This document shows, in pieces, positions 34,207 through 42,842 of a stretch of DNA of 64,000 nucleotides (position 1 is its first letter; each line of letters begins with the position of its first letter). Source of the stretch: Halomonas sp. SpR8 (GTDB taxonomy: Bacteria; Pseudomonadota; Gammaproteobacteria; Pseudomonadales; Halomonadaceae); contig NZ_JAUAMC010000009.1 of assembly GCF_031010195.1 (NCBI RefSeq), positions 103,988-167,987 of the forward strand, given 5' to 3'. The translations under genes were made by a program, and so were the position numbers. The notes under the pieces were generated by a model. That model was not told the origin of the DNA. It ran no database searches and saw only the letters and a program-made list of their open reading frames with translations.

Positions 34207-34503
34207 TGATTTAACGTCAATTTATGCATCGTTTCAAGCGCGCATAGCAATAACATCATCGGATGACTGCTCTGACCATTCTCACCAGCGGTCATCACCT
34301 CGCCCAGCTGTACCGAATTCATACGCCTGATGCACTATGGTGCACTCGCTGATGCAGTGAGTGCACACAACTGCACCGCTGCGCCAAATTTAATTCTGCC
34401 CCACGCTTGGTAAAACGTTCTCCGCGGCGCGAATTCCAAAAGCGCGATAGCAAACGACGCGAATTCCAACATAACGCTAATACAAAAACGCGGAGAGAAT
34501 CAC
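34207..34503. other. Gene-free stretch between vapBC and the alanine symporter gene
   Basis: No convincing gene is seen. It holds a third copy of the palindromic element (34333-34365, CACTATGG followed by TGCACTC, an 11-base loop and GAGTGCA) and a short direct repeat CGCGAATTCCAA near 34426 and 34459, just before the symporter gene. Confidence 0.5.
34333..34365. repeat. Third copy of the TGCACTC palindromic element
   Basis: TGCACTC and GAGTGCA form a stem around GCTGATGCAGT. The same loop sequence GCTGATGCAGT and the stem occur at 33523-33553 and, with changes, at 30311-30345. The prefix CACTATGG is shared with the first copy. All three lie within 4.1 kb, next to toxin or DUF2798 ends. Confidence 0.7.
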
Positions 34504-35967
34504 ATGCTCGATATGCTCAATGACCTCCTGTGGGGGAAGGTTCTACTAGTGCTGCTGGTGGGCGTTGGCATCGGTTTTACCGTTGCCTCCCGCTTTGTGC
34601 AGTTTCGCTATTTCGGTGAGATGTTTCGTATCCTGGGTTCCGGCCAGGCGTTTAAGCGTAACCAGCACGGCCATTTAAGCTCGTTTCAGGCACTGGTGCT
34701 GTCGGTGGCTGGGCGCGTCGGTGGCGGCAACATCGCCGGTGTGGCGGTCGCGATTACCCTGGGTGGCCCAGGGGCGATTTTCTGGATGTGGCTGGTTGGC
34801 TTGATGGGCATGGCCACCAGCTTTTTGGAGTGTACCCTGGCGCAGACCTATAAAGAGGCCGAAGGTGATGGCACTTATCGCGGCGGCCCTGCGTACTATA
34901 TCGTTAAAGGGCTAGGTAAGCAGTGGCGTTGGCTGGCAGCGTTCTACTCGGTATTGCTGCTGTTGACCTTTGGCTTTGCGTTTACCGCACTACAGTCATA
35001 TTCGGTAGCGACCTCTTTCGGTGACGCTTTCGGTGTGCCGGTACTGTATAGCGGCATTGGTCTTGCCATGCTGGTTGGGCTGATTATTTTCGGCGGTATC
35101 AAGCGGATTGCACGTATTTCCGAGTTTTTGGTGCCCTTTATGGCAGTGAGCTATATCGCCATTGCGCTGCTGGTTATCGCCATGAATATTACCGAAATCC
35201 CTGGCGTGATTGCCCTGATTGTAAAGAGTGCCTTCGGCCTTGAACCGCTGATTGGTGGAGGTATTGGCGCGGCGATCATGATGGGCCTGAAACGTGGCCT
35301 GTTCTCAAACGAAGCGGGTCTGGGCAGTGCGCCCAATGTGGCGGCGGTGGCCTACGTGGCGCACCCGGCTAACCAGGGTATCGTGCAGGCGTTCTCGGTA
35401 TTTATCGATACTGTGATTATCTGTTCCGCTACGGCGTTTTTGATTCTGCTCAGTGGTGCATACGACCCTACTGTGGGCGCTGGCGTTGAGGGCATCGCGC
35501 TAACTCAAGCCGCATTGGCCGACCACGTGGGCGAGTGGGGACGCACTTTTGTCAGCTTGGCACTGCTGCTGTTTGCCTTCAGCACCATTCTGTACAACTA
35601 CTACCTGGGTGAGAACAGCCTCAACTTCTTCAGCCGCGACAACCAGAACCTGTTTAACGCCTTCCGTGTCGCTATCGTGCTGCTGGTCTGCTGGGGAGCC
35701 ACTACCGATTTGGGCACCGTATTTGGCTTTGCGGATGTCACCATGGGGCTCTTGGCGGTCGTCAACTTGATTGCACTGATTCTGCTGTTCAAGTGTGGCC
35801 TGCGCATTTTGAAAGACTTCGATGTGCAGCGTCGGCAGGGCATCAAACAGCCGATTTTTGATGCAAACCAGCATCCAGATCTAGACCTGGACCCTAAAGC
35901 CTGGGAGCTAGATCCTGAAGAGGCTGAAGCGTTAAAGCAGCGCCTGGAAGGCGCGCCTGCGAAGTAA
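34504..35967 (+). CDS. Alanine/glycine:cation symporter (AGCS family)
   Basis: The 487-residue inner-membrane protein has about eleven helices and the AGCS signatures GRVGGGNIAGVAVAITLGGPGAIFWMW, the GTYRGGPAYYIVKGLGKQW loop and MMGLKRGLFSNEAGLGSAPNVAAVA. It imports alanine or glycine with sodium or protons. The C-terminal tail (LDLDPKAWELDPEEAEALKQ) is acidic and cytoplasmic. An asparaginase gene starts 34 bases downstream, so the two probably form an amino-acid use operon. CGGAGAGAAT precedes the start. Confidence 0.92.
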   Translation: MLDMLNDLLWGKVLLVLLVGVGIGFTVASRFVQFRYFGEMFRILGSGQAFKRNQHGHLSSFQALVLSVAGRVGGGNIAGVAVAITLGGPGAIFWMWLVGLMGMATSFLECTLAQTYKEAEGDGTYRGGPAYYIVKGLGKQWRWLAAFYSVLLLLTFGFAFTALQSYSVATSFGDAFGVPVLYSGIGLAMLVGLIIFGGIKRIARISEFLVPFMAVSYIAIALLVIAMNITEIPGVIALIVKSAFGLEPLIGGGIGAAIMMGLKRGLFSNEAGLGSAPNVAAVAYVAHPANQGIVQAFSVFIDTVIICSATAFLILLSGAYDPTVGAGVEGIALTQAALADHVGEWGRTFVSLALLLFAFSTILYNYYLGENSLNFFSRDNQNLFNAFRVAIVLLVCWGATTDLGTVFGFADVTMGLLAVVNLIALILLFKCGLRILKDFDVQRRQGIKQPIFDANQHPDLDLDPKAWELDPEEAEALKQRLEGAPAK

Positions 35968-36001
35968 AGACTAAATTGTAATGATAAGGAGAGGAGCGCC
36001 C

Positions 36002-37021
36002 ATGCCCCGCGTACTGATGCTCTATACCGGTGGAACGATTGGTATGCAGCCATCGCCACAAGGCTACGTGCCCTGCGCGGGGTTGGCCGAACGCCTATCA
36101 ACGCATTTGGCCCTGGGTGACCCTTATCGGCTGCCAGCGTTTGATGTGCTGGAAATGCAGCCGCTGATTGATAGCGCCGAGTTAATGCCCGAGGCCTGGA
36201 ATCGCCTGGTAGCGGTGCTGGAAAGCCATTGGCAGCACTATGATGCCTTTGTGGTGCTGCACGGCACCGATACCATGGCATACAGCGCCGCTGCACTTTC
36301 GTTTATGCTCGGCGCGCTTAACAAGCCGGTGATCTTCACCGGCTCCCAAATTCCACTGGGTGAGCCAAGAAGCGATGCGCTGAATAATGTGGTCAGCGCG
36401 CTGCAGATTGCGGCTCACCCCACGACACCTTGCGAAGTCAGCCTGGCATTTCACGACCGCCTGCTGCGCGGTAACCGGGCGCGCAAGGTGCGCACTAACG
36501 GCTTGGATGCCTTCGACTCGCCCAACTTCCCCTGGCTTGCCGAACTGGGCATTGGCGTAAGTTTCCTCCAGCATTTGGCACTGCTGAGCGGCTTACCGAA
36601 TTTTGCGCCTATCGAGGTGGACGACGAGGCGGTAGCGGTACTGCCGCTGCATCCAGGGATGTCGCTGCGCCGCGCGAAAATGCTGCTGGAAGATGAAACG
36701 CTAAAAGGCCTGGTGCTGCATAGCTACGGAGTAGGCAACCCGCCTAGCTTTGAAGGCGAGCTGCTTAACGCCTTGAAGACGGCTAACGAGCGAGGCGTAG
36801 CGCTGCTCAATGTGACTCAGTGTGCCCAAGGCGAAGTGGTACAGGGGGCTTACGCCACCGGCGCCGAGCTTAATCAAGTGGGCGTTATTCCTGGAGGCGA
36901 TATCACCCTGGAAGCCGCCATCGCGAAGCTCACTGTGCTGCTAGGTCGTGGGTTAGCTGGTGGGACTCTTCGGCAGGCCTTGAAGAGTGCTATGCGGGGC
37001 GAGTGTAGCGCAGCGCATTAG
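36002..37021 (+). CDS. ansA: Type I (cytoplasmic) L-asparaginase
   Basis: The 339-residue protein is an asparaginase of the AnsA type: the first catalytic Thr lies in LYTGGTIGM near the start, and the second in VLHGTDTMAYSAAALSFML; GSQIPLGEPRSDALNN and VIPGGDITLEAAIAKL are further conserved blocks. There is no signal peptide, so it should act in the cytoplasm, releasing aspartate and ammonia from asparagine. The start is ATG 36002, with AAGGAGAGGAG just upstream; an in-frame ATG at 35981 lies before that site. It follows an alanine/glycine symporter by 34 bases, probably in one operon. Confidence 0.92.
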   Translation: MPRVLMLYTGGTIGMQPSPQGYVPCAGLAERLSTHLALGDPYRLPAFDVLEMQPLIDSAELMPEAWNRLVAVLESHWQHYDAFVVLHGTDTMAYSAAALSFMLGALNKPVIFTGSQIPLGEPRSDALNNVVSALQIAAHPTTPCEVSLAFHDRLLRGNRARKVRTNGLDAFDSPNFPWLAELGIGVSFLQHLALLSGLPNFAPIEVDDEAVAVLPLHPGMSLRRAKMLLEDETLKGLVLHSYGVGNPPSFEGELLNALKTANERGVALLNVTQCAQGEVVQGAYATGAELNQVGVIPGGDITLEAAIAKLTVLLGRGLAGGTLRQALKSAMRGECSAAH

Positions 37022-37036
37022 GTATTCAGTCTCAGC

Positions 37037-38266
37037 TTACCCAAAAAACCAATAGCACACGGCAATAGCAGTGGTAACGCCAGCGAAGTCAGCCACCAGC
37101 GCGCAACCTAGTCCGTGGCGAATGCGCGTGATGCCCACCGCGCCAAAGTAGACAGCTAGCACATAGAAAGTAGTTTCAGTGCTGCCCTGCATGGTGGCTG
37201 CGAGTAGGCCTGGAAAGCTATCGACGCCAAAGGTGTCCATGGTTTCGATCATCATGGCGCGGGCTCCACTGCCGGAAAGCGGCTTCACAAAGGCGGTGGG
37301 CAGCGCATCCACAAAGCGGGTATCCCAGCCAAAGCCCTCTACCAGCCAGCGGATGCCGCTTAGGCCCGCATCTAGCACGCCACTGGCGCGTAGCACGCCG
37401 ACCGCCACCAGCATGGCAATCAAGTAGGGAAGCAGCGTAATGGTAAAGCTCAACCCTTCTTTAGCGCCTTCGATAAAAGCGTCATACACCCTTACTCCAC
37501 GCAGCGCGCCGACCACCAGAAACATCATCACGATGCTAAATAGCGTCAGGTTGCCGACCAGGGTAGAGGCTGCGGCCAGCGCTTGAGCGGACATTCCTGC
37601 TAGCGTGGTAATTAAAAGCCCCAAGGCAAGTGCTGCGGCGAGTAAATAGGCAAGCACGATGGGCTGCCATAGCTTTAAGCGCTGCATTATGGAGACAGCT
37701 AACAGCCCTGCGAGACTAGAGGCGGTTGTGGCTAAAAGAATAGGTAAAAACACCAGCGTGGGATCGGCAGCGCCTTGCTGGGCGCGGTACATAAAAATGG
37801 TGACCGGCAATAGCGTAAGCGATGAGGTATTGAGCACCAGAAACAGAATTTGCGCGTTGCTGGCGGTCTCGCTACTAGGGTTGAGGTTCTGCAGCGAGTG
37901 CATCGCCTTGATGCCGATCGGCGTGGCGGCGTTGTCCAGGCCCAGGATATTGGCCGCGAAGTTCATACTGATCAGCCCCATGGCGGGGTGACCGCGGGGA
38001 ACCTCAGGCATTAAGCGGCAAAACAACGGGTCAAGCACCCGCCCCAGCAAGCGAATCAAGCCCGCCTTTTCGGCAATCGAAAGAAACCCCAGCCACAGCG
38101 TCATGGTGCCCAGCAGCACCAGAATAATATCAACGCTCACTTCCGCCATATCGAACAGTGATTGCACCAGACGGGCAAACACCTCGCTGTCGCCGCCCAC
38201 TAACCACTGCCAAAGCGAAGCCGCGAAGGCCGCGATAAAGAAACTTAACCAAATTCCGTTGAGCAT
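37037..38266 (-). CDS. SpmA-SpmB-like membrane protein with two nucleoside-recognition (Gate) domains
   Basis: The 409-residue protein has about nine to ten helices and two Gate (nucleoside recognition) domains, corresponding to a fusion of the Bacillus spore maturation proteins SpmA and SpmB. Landmarks are MNFAANILGLDNAATPIGIKAM in the first half and FVKPLSGSGARAMMIETMDTFGVDS, MQGSTETTFYVLAVYFGAVGI in the second. In non-sporing bacteria the role is unknown; transport of a small molecule is suspected. It converges on the asparaginase gene with 15 bases between stops. The adjacent sugar-acid operon runs the same way but ends 88 bases before its start, with no clear terminator. Confidence 0.88.
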   Translation of the reverse strand: MLNGIWLSFFIAAFAASLWQWLVGGDSEVFARLVQSLFDMAEVSVDIILVLLGTMTLWLGFLSIAEKAGLIRLLGRVLDPLFCRLMPEVPRGHPAMGLISMNFAANILGLDNAATPIGIKAMHSLQNLNPSSETASNAQILFLVLNTSSLTLLPVTIFMYRAQQGAADPTLVFLPILLATTASSLAGLLAVSIMQRLKLWQPIVLAYLLAAALALGLLITTLAGMSAQALAAASTLVGNLTLFSIVMMFLVVGALRGVRVYDAFIEGAKEGLSFTITLLPYLIAMLVAVGVLRASGVLDAGLSGIRWLVEGFGWDTRFVDALPTAFVKPLSGSGARAMMIETMDTFGVDSFPGLLAATMQGSTETTFYVLAVYFGAVGITRIRHGLGCALVADFAGVTTAIAVCYWFFG

Positions 38267-38354
38267 GAGGGGCAGGCATCCTGGGCAGCGAAACGATCGA
38301 TGACGCCAATCCTACCCAATTCAGGGCGCTACAACACTAGTGGGGTTAACAAGC

Positions 38355-39692
38355 TTAGGCTACGCCGTCACGAATGCTGATAAAGTAGCTTTCGCTACCG
38401 ATCTGTCCACCTTTTAAGGCTACCTCCAAGCCATTGAGCGCAGGCTGGTCACTATGGGCGATGCAGAGCGGGGAGCCTGGTGTTTCCGGCAGCGGTAGGC
38501 GCGTGGTTAGAGCGTGTACGCCAAGTTGGCTAAGCGCATGGCTGGAGGTATCTCCGCCAGCAATCACGATGCGTTTAAGACCATGGGCTTCTACCATCTG
38601 ACGTAATAACTGACCTAACGAGCGACCAATAAGGTGGCGAGCCTTTTCCCCGCCCTGATGCACAGCATCCGCATCGCTGTTTGGCCCCATAGCAGTGTAC
38701 ACAATCACGCTTTCGCCCTGATTGAGTGCCTCAATGGCTTCTTTTAATACCTGATGCAGCGTATTGGCATGGGTACGTTCGTCGATAAGTTTGACGACAT
38801 CGATAGCAATGGCGCGAAAGCCAATGGCTTCAGCAAAACGAATTTGCCGGGCAGTTACTTCAGAGCAACTGCCTGAAACCACGGCAATTTGTTCAACCGC
38901 TCCAGGAGAGGAGAACAGCGGCGCGCTTTTGGGGATTAGTGCCTGTTTTCGCCATGTGTCGACTAGCGCATATTCGACAGCGGATGAACCCACGACGAAG
39001 CTGCCATCGGGTAAGCGCGTTCGCCACAGCTGTTCACCTACGCTTGCCTGATGGTTACGGTTCAGCGTGTCGTACAGCATTACGTCGTTGGCGTGGCTAA
39101 GCTGGTCGACTTGAGTGTCGGTATTGGCAGCTTCGAGACACAGCAAATCGGCTAAGCCAATGACGAGCTGGGTTTGTTTCGCCAAGTGTCGTCTTAGGTC
39201 AGCCTCCGCCATCGGGGTTACTGGGTGACGACTCATCACCGGGTGGCGGTCTATACGGTGTACCTCTCCGTCGAAGGCAGCAAAATGCTGGCCAAACACG
39301 GTATAGCGCTTTAGCTGAGGGGCACCGACCACCAGCGGTACGCAGCGTTGCGCGAACAGGGCTTTGCCTATTTCTAGTGCCTTGCCGATATTGCCAATAT
39401 TCGGTGCGCTATCAAAGGTTGAACACACCTTGTAGTGACATAGCGAAGCGTTAAGGGATTTCAGCCATACCAGTGCGTTGTTGAGGTGTGTTTCCATCCA
39501 CTCTGGGGATTCGCTGCGGCTGGTGCCCGCTAAGCCAATCGCGGAGTAATCGGCAAACGGGGCTAATTTTTCTTCGCTTTGAGGTGCCAGGAAAAGCACT
39601 GTTTTTATCCCATGCAGGCTTAACGCTTCCATGACATCGGTTGAACCAGTGAGGTCATCGCCGTAATAAGAGAGAAGGAGAGGCGTGCTCAT
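38355..39692 (-). CDS. oiaK: Four-carbon acid sugar kinase (DUF1537), probable 3-oxo-isoapionate kinase
   Basis: The 445-residue protein has the two DUF1537 domains of acid-sugar kinases: N-terminal LLSYYGDDLTGSTDVMEALSLHGI (the DDLTGS substrate motif) and C-terminal ATP-binding region (VVSGSCSEVTARQIRFAE, VIAGGDTSSHALSQLGV). It phosphorylates a short sugar acid with ATP. Its start overlaps the RuBisCO-like gene by 4 bases. DUF1537 kinase plus RuBisCO-like protein plus an ApnO-type dehydrogenase is the gene set of the D-apionate route, where the kinase is OiaK; the substrate is inferred from that context. A tetronate kinase role (OtnK, DtnK) is the alternative but lacks its partner genes here. 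Confidence 0.8.
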   Translation of the reverse strand: MSTPLLLSYYGDDLTGSTDVMEALSLHGIKTVLFLAPQSEEKLAPFADYSAIGLAGTSRSESPEWMETHLNNALVWLKSLNASLCHYKVCSTFDSAPNIGNIGKALEIGKALFAQRCVPLVVGAPQLKRYTVFGQHFAAFDGEVHRIDRHPVMSRHPVTPMAEADLRRHLAKQTQLVIGLADLLCLEAANTDTQVDQLSHANDVMLYDTLNRNHQASVGEQLWRTRLPDGSFVVGSSAVEYALVDTWRKQALIPKSAPLFSSPGAVEQIAVVSGSCSEVTARQIRFAEAIGFRAIAIDVVKLIDERTHANTLHQVLKEAIEALNQGESVIVYTAMGPNSDADAVHQGGEKARHLIGRSLGQLLRQMVEAHGLKRIVIAGGDTSSHALSQLGVHALTTRLPLPETPGSPLCIAHSDQPALNGLEVALKGGQIGSESYFISIRDGVA

Positions 39693-40960
39693 ACGCTAAA
39701 GGTCTCCATGGCCTGGGCAAGTTCTTGGTGCTCATGGGCATAAGTTGCCAGCGGAATACCCTTCATGGCGGCTTGCCACGCTTGGCGTAGGCTAGCTACA
39801 CCACCGGAAATACCACCGGGGTGAGCCATAATGCCGCCGCCACAGCAGTAAATCAGGTCACTATTGCCCAATGCCTGATAGGTGTCAGCCACCTGGACGG
39901 CGCTCTGCCCCGACGAGAAAACCGGCACTATCTGATAACCTGCTGCAGGCGCCTTAAACATGGGGGTTTGGCAAGCGCGTGCGCTGTTAATCACGCTAGC
40001 GTCCTCTTCGCTAAATTTATTGCGCAGGCCATTGACGTGGATATGATCCACACCCGCTAGCCGCCACAGTTTATGGTAAGCGTCAAACGCCATCCCCAGG
40101 TGAGGTGAACGGCTCAACATGCCCCAGCCTGCGCGGTGGCCATGCAGCGCTACCTGGCAGTGTCGGCGCAAGTGTGCGACACCGGCTAAGCCAACACTGT
40201 TGACGGCGACCATCACGCAGGTGCCGCCAGCAGCCACCACATAGTCATGCTGCGCACGCATCTCGTCGATATCACCGCTGATATTAAAGGCGTACATTAC
40301 CTTTTTACCGCTGCGCTCCGCATGGGCGTTGATAATGGGCATGATGGCATCGACGCGCGCCCGTAGTGGGTTATGGGGGCCGTTGGCCTGCAGTTCGTCG
40401 TCTTTAATAAAATCAATACCTCCTGCCACGAGTTGCGCCACCATGTCAGCGGTTTCAGCCGGAGATAAGCCCACGCTGGGCTTGATAATGGTGCCAATTA
40501 GCGGACCGCTGGTAATACCGGTTAGTTGACGTGTACCAGAGGCACCAAACTGGGGGCCAGGATAGGCGTCCGCAAAGGCATCGGGTAAGTCGATATCCAG
40601 TAGCTTAAGTGCGGAAAACTCTTTGAGTTCAAACAGGTTGCCCGCAACGGTAGAAACTAGATTCGGCAGAGAGGAGCCCATGTTTTCCAGCGGCCAGGAG
40701 AGTTCCACTAGTGCACGCTGAAACAGGGTGTGGCCTCGCGGTGCCAGATCATCGCGCATGGGAAGCGAAGGAGTATCAACCGCGTCCAGTGTCTCAATGC
40801 TTTCGACGATGGCCCCATGGGCTTCCCTCAGGGCGTCGGTTTCATTGGCTAAGCGAGTAAAGGTGCCGGACGACTGCTCACCAGCCATGACTTGAGCCGC
40901 ATGTTCAACCGAGTAGGGCGTCTCAATCAGGTAGCGGGCGTGAATTCGTGTGCTCATCAA
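39689..40960 (-). CDS. oiaX: RuBisCO-like protein, probable 3-oxo-isoapionate-4-phosphate decarboxylase (OiaX/OiaT type)
   Basis: The 423-residue protein is of the RuBisCO large-subunit fold. Active-site counterparts are visible: Lys in GTIIKPSVGL (the second Lys of the KPK motif is Ser), the carbamylated-Lys motif FIKDDE, HGHRAGWG, HIHVNGL, a loop-6 Lys in RNKFSEE and the phosphate-binding CGGGIMAHPGG. The lost Lys and altered loops show it does not fix CO2 as RuBisCO does. Beside a DUF1537 kinase, a TRAP system and an ApnO-type enzyme it most likely decarboxylates 3-oxo-isoapionate 4-phosphate (OiaX), or cleaves it (OiaT); the two cannot be separated by eye. Confidence 0.8.
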   Translation of the reverse strand: MMSTRIHARYLIETPYSVEHAAQVMAGEQSSGTFTRLANETDALREAHGAIVESIETLDAVDTPSLPMRDDLAPRGHTLFQRALVELSWPLENMGSSLPNLVSTVAGNLFELKEFSALKLLDIDLPDAFADAYPGPQFGASGTRQLTGITSGPLIGTIIKPSVGLSPAETADMVAQLVAGGIDFIKDDELQANGPHNPLRARVDAIMPIINAHAERSGKKVMYAFNISGDIDEMRAQHDYVVAAGGTCVMVAVNSVGLAGVAHLRRHCQVALHGHRAGWGMLSRSPHLGMAFDAYHKLWRLAGVDHIHVNGLRNKFSEEDASVINSARACQTPMFKAPAAGYQIVPVFSSGQSAVQVADTYQALGNSDLIYCCGGGIMAHPGGISGGVASLRQAWQAAMKGIPLATYAHEHQELAQAMETFSV

Positions 40961-40975
40961 TTAGACTCCGACAGT

Positions 40976-42250
40976 TCAAAAAAGAAGATCGCGTAGAAAC
41001 AGCGAGATCATCGGCACATAGGTAATCAGCATCAGGCAGGTGATGATGGTGAGCACCGGCGGGAGCAAAAATCGAAATAGCTGCTCGACGGGTAGCTTGG
41101 CTACCTGTGCGGCGGCAAATAGGTTGACGCCTAACGGTGGAGTGAACATCCCCAGCGCTAGATTGACGACGATCACTATGCCGAAATGCACGGGGTCAAT
41201 GCCGAATCCAATCGCGATCGGTGCCAGGATGGGAGCGAGAATCAAAATGGCCGCAGAGGTCTCGATGAACATGCCGACCACTAACAGCAGCATGTTGATT
41301 GCCAGCAGGAAAGTGTAGCGGTTATCAAAAGTGTTCTGTGCCCAGGCGCCAATATCACTGGCCAAGCCTGAACGTCCAATGACAAAACTGAGGATGGAGG
41401 CCGCAGCAATAATCAGCATGATCGAACCTGCTGACAGGGCGCTTTCACGGAAAATACGCGGCAGATCACTCAGTTTTATGGTGCGGTAAACCACCATGCC
41501 TAAAAACAGCCCATACAACACAGCCACCGCGGAGGCTTCGGTGGGGGTAAAGATGCCGCCGTAAATCCCACCGATAATAATGACTGGCATTAACAGAGCG
41601 AGAAAGGCACTGCGAAAGGCGGGCCAAATCGGTGAGCGTAAATCACCATCCTGTGTGCCATAGCCTTTTAAGCGACACCAAATAATGACCATCACAATCA
41701 GGGCTAGCCCGATCATTAGGCCGGGGCCGAAGCCAGCGAGAAACAGCTGGGTAATGGAGGTTTCTGTGCTGACACCGTAGAGAATCAATGGCACAGAAGG
41801 GGGAATGATAATACCCAGTTCTGCTGAGGAGGCCTGGATAGAGGCAGCCATCGGTGGCGGATAGCCGCGAGCTACCATGGCCGGAATCAAGATGGCACCG
41901 ATGGCAAAGGTCGTGGCCACACTGGAGCCTGAAATGGCTGCAAACATCATGCACGTCACTACGCAGGTACAGGCTAAGCCGCCCTGAATGCCACCTACCA
42001 GCGAGCGGGCAAACTCAACCATGCGAGTAGCAATGCCGCCGTTGCTCATGATATGGCCGGCTAAAATGAAGAATGGCACCGCCATCAACGGAAAACTATC
42101 CAGCCCCACGAACATGCGCTGTGGGACGACCAGAAGCGGAACGCTGCTGAAGAAGTAAAGACCAATCACCGCGGTTAAGGCAATGGCAACCGCAATGGGT
42201 ATCGACAGGGCAAACAGCGCGATCAACGCTGAGCCGATCGCCAGGTTCAT
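40976..42250 (-). CDS. TRAP transporter large permease (DctM)
   Basis: The 424-residue protein has the twelve-helix DctM fold with conserved blocks MAVPFFILAGHIMSNGGIATRMVEFARSLVGG, ATFAIGAILIPAMVARGYPPPMAASIQASSAELGIIIPPSVPLI and VNLALGMFTPPLGVNLFAAAQV. It is the sodium-coupled channel of a TRAP importer. Its start overlaps the small subunit by 4 bases, and the RuBisCO-like gene starts 15 bases after its stop, so it is in the middle of a six-gene operon. The substrate should be a sugar acid, probably D-apionate, by context. Confidence 0.93.
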   Translation of the reverse strand: MNLAIGSALIALFALSIPIAVAIALTAVIGLYFFSSVPLLVVPQRMFVGLDSFPLMAVPFFILAGHIMSNGGIATRMVEFARSLVGGIQGGLACTCVVTCMMFAAISGSSVATTFAIGAILIPAMVARGYPPPMAASIQASSAELGIIIPPSVPLILYGVSTETSITQLFLAGFGPGLMIGLALIVMVIIWCRLKGYGTQDGDLRSPIWPAFRSAFLALLMPVIIIGGIYGGIFTPTEASAVAVLYGLFLGMVVYRTIKLSDLPRIFRESALSAGSIMLIIAAASILSFVIGRSGLASDIGAWAQNTFDNRYTFLLAINMLLLVVGMFIETSAAILILAPILAPIAIGFGIDPVHFGIVIVVNLALGMFTPPLGVNLFAAAQVAKLPVEQLFRFLLPPVLTIITCLMLITYVPMISLFLRDLLF

Positions 42251-42777
42251 GGTGTTTCTCCTGCATCAGAACGGATAGGGTTTGTTCGTTGTTGGTTGTG
42301 ATGATGCTGATATTCGGCACAAAGTTGACGTGCAACCACAGCGACGATTGCGACGGCACAGCCGGTGGGTATAGAGGCGTAAAACCATGACATAGGAATT
42401 TCGAGCATGGCGATTTGCTGGCCGGAGACGCGCAGTGATATCAGATACCCCTGCCAGACAAGAATAGTGAGCAGTGTTAATACGGCGGTACATACCAAAC
42501 GCTGACCATAAATGCGTAAGCGCGGCGGTAAGCGATCAAGGAAAAGGTCAATGGAGATCATGGCGCCATACCAAAACGCTGCTGCGCTGACCAAAAATAC
42601 GCTCCAAATGATTAATCCCCGCGCCAGGATTTCCGACCAGGCAGCGGGGTCGCCGAGGATAAAGCGGGTAAAGACTTGGTAGGAGACCAAGGCGACCGCA
42701 ATGGCGAGGAGTATTGCAGCAAGATTATGAGTGAGCTTGATGAGCCCCTGGGCCAAGGTAGGGAGTAGCGACAACAT
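42247..42777 (-). CDS. TRAP transporter small permease (DctQ)
   Basis: The 176-residue protein has four helices with the DctQ pattern (ALVSYQVFTRFILGDPAAWSEILARGLIIWSVFLVSAAAFWYG, ISIDLFLDRLPP). I chose ATG 42777, preceded by TGAGGTTT with good spacing; longer in-frame starts at 42792 and GTG 42846 exist, the last overlapping the receptor stop. It helps couple the receptor to the DctM channel. The end overlaps the dctM start by 4 bases. Confidence 0.88.
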   Translation of the reverse strand: MLSLLPTLAQGLIKLTHNLAAILLAIAVALVSYQVFTRFILGDPAAWSEILARGLIIWSVFLVSAAAFWYGAMISIDLFLDRLPPRLRIYGQRLVCTAVLTLLTILVWQGYLISLRVSGQQIAMLEIPMSWFYASIPTGCAVAIVAVVARQLCAEYQHHHNQQRTNPIRSDAGETP

Positions 42778-42842
42778 AAGCGTAAACCTCATCGTCGGGG
42801 AGAAAGTGCCTCCCATAAGGGAGGCAAGCAGCAAAGCGTGGC

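Noticed and set aside
34185..34322. A minus-strand frame of about 45 codons upstream of vapB
   Set aside because: It has no ribosome site, runs through the likely vapBC operator, and resembles no family I know.
35601..36296. A minus-strand frame spanning the end of the symporter and the start of asparaginase
   Set aside because: It overlaps two convincing genes and reads as low-complexity Arg/Ser-rich sequence.
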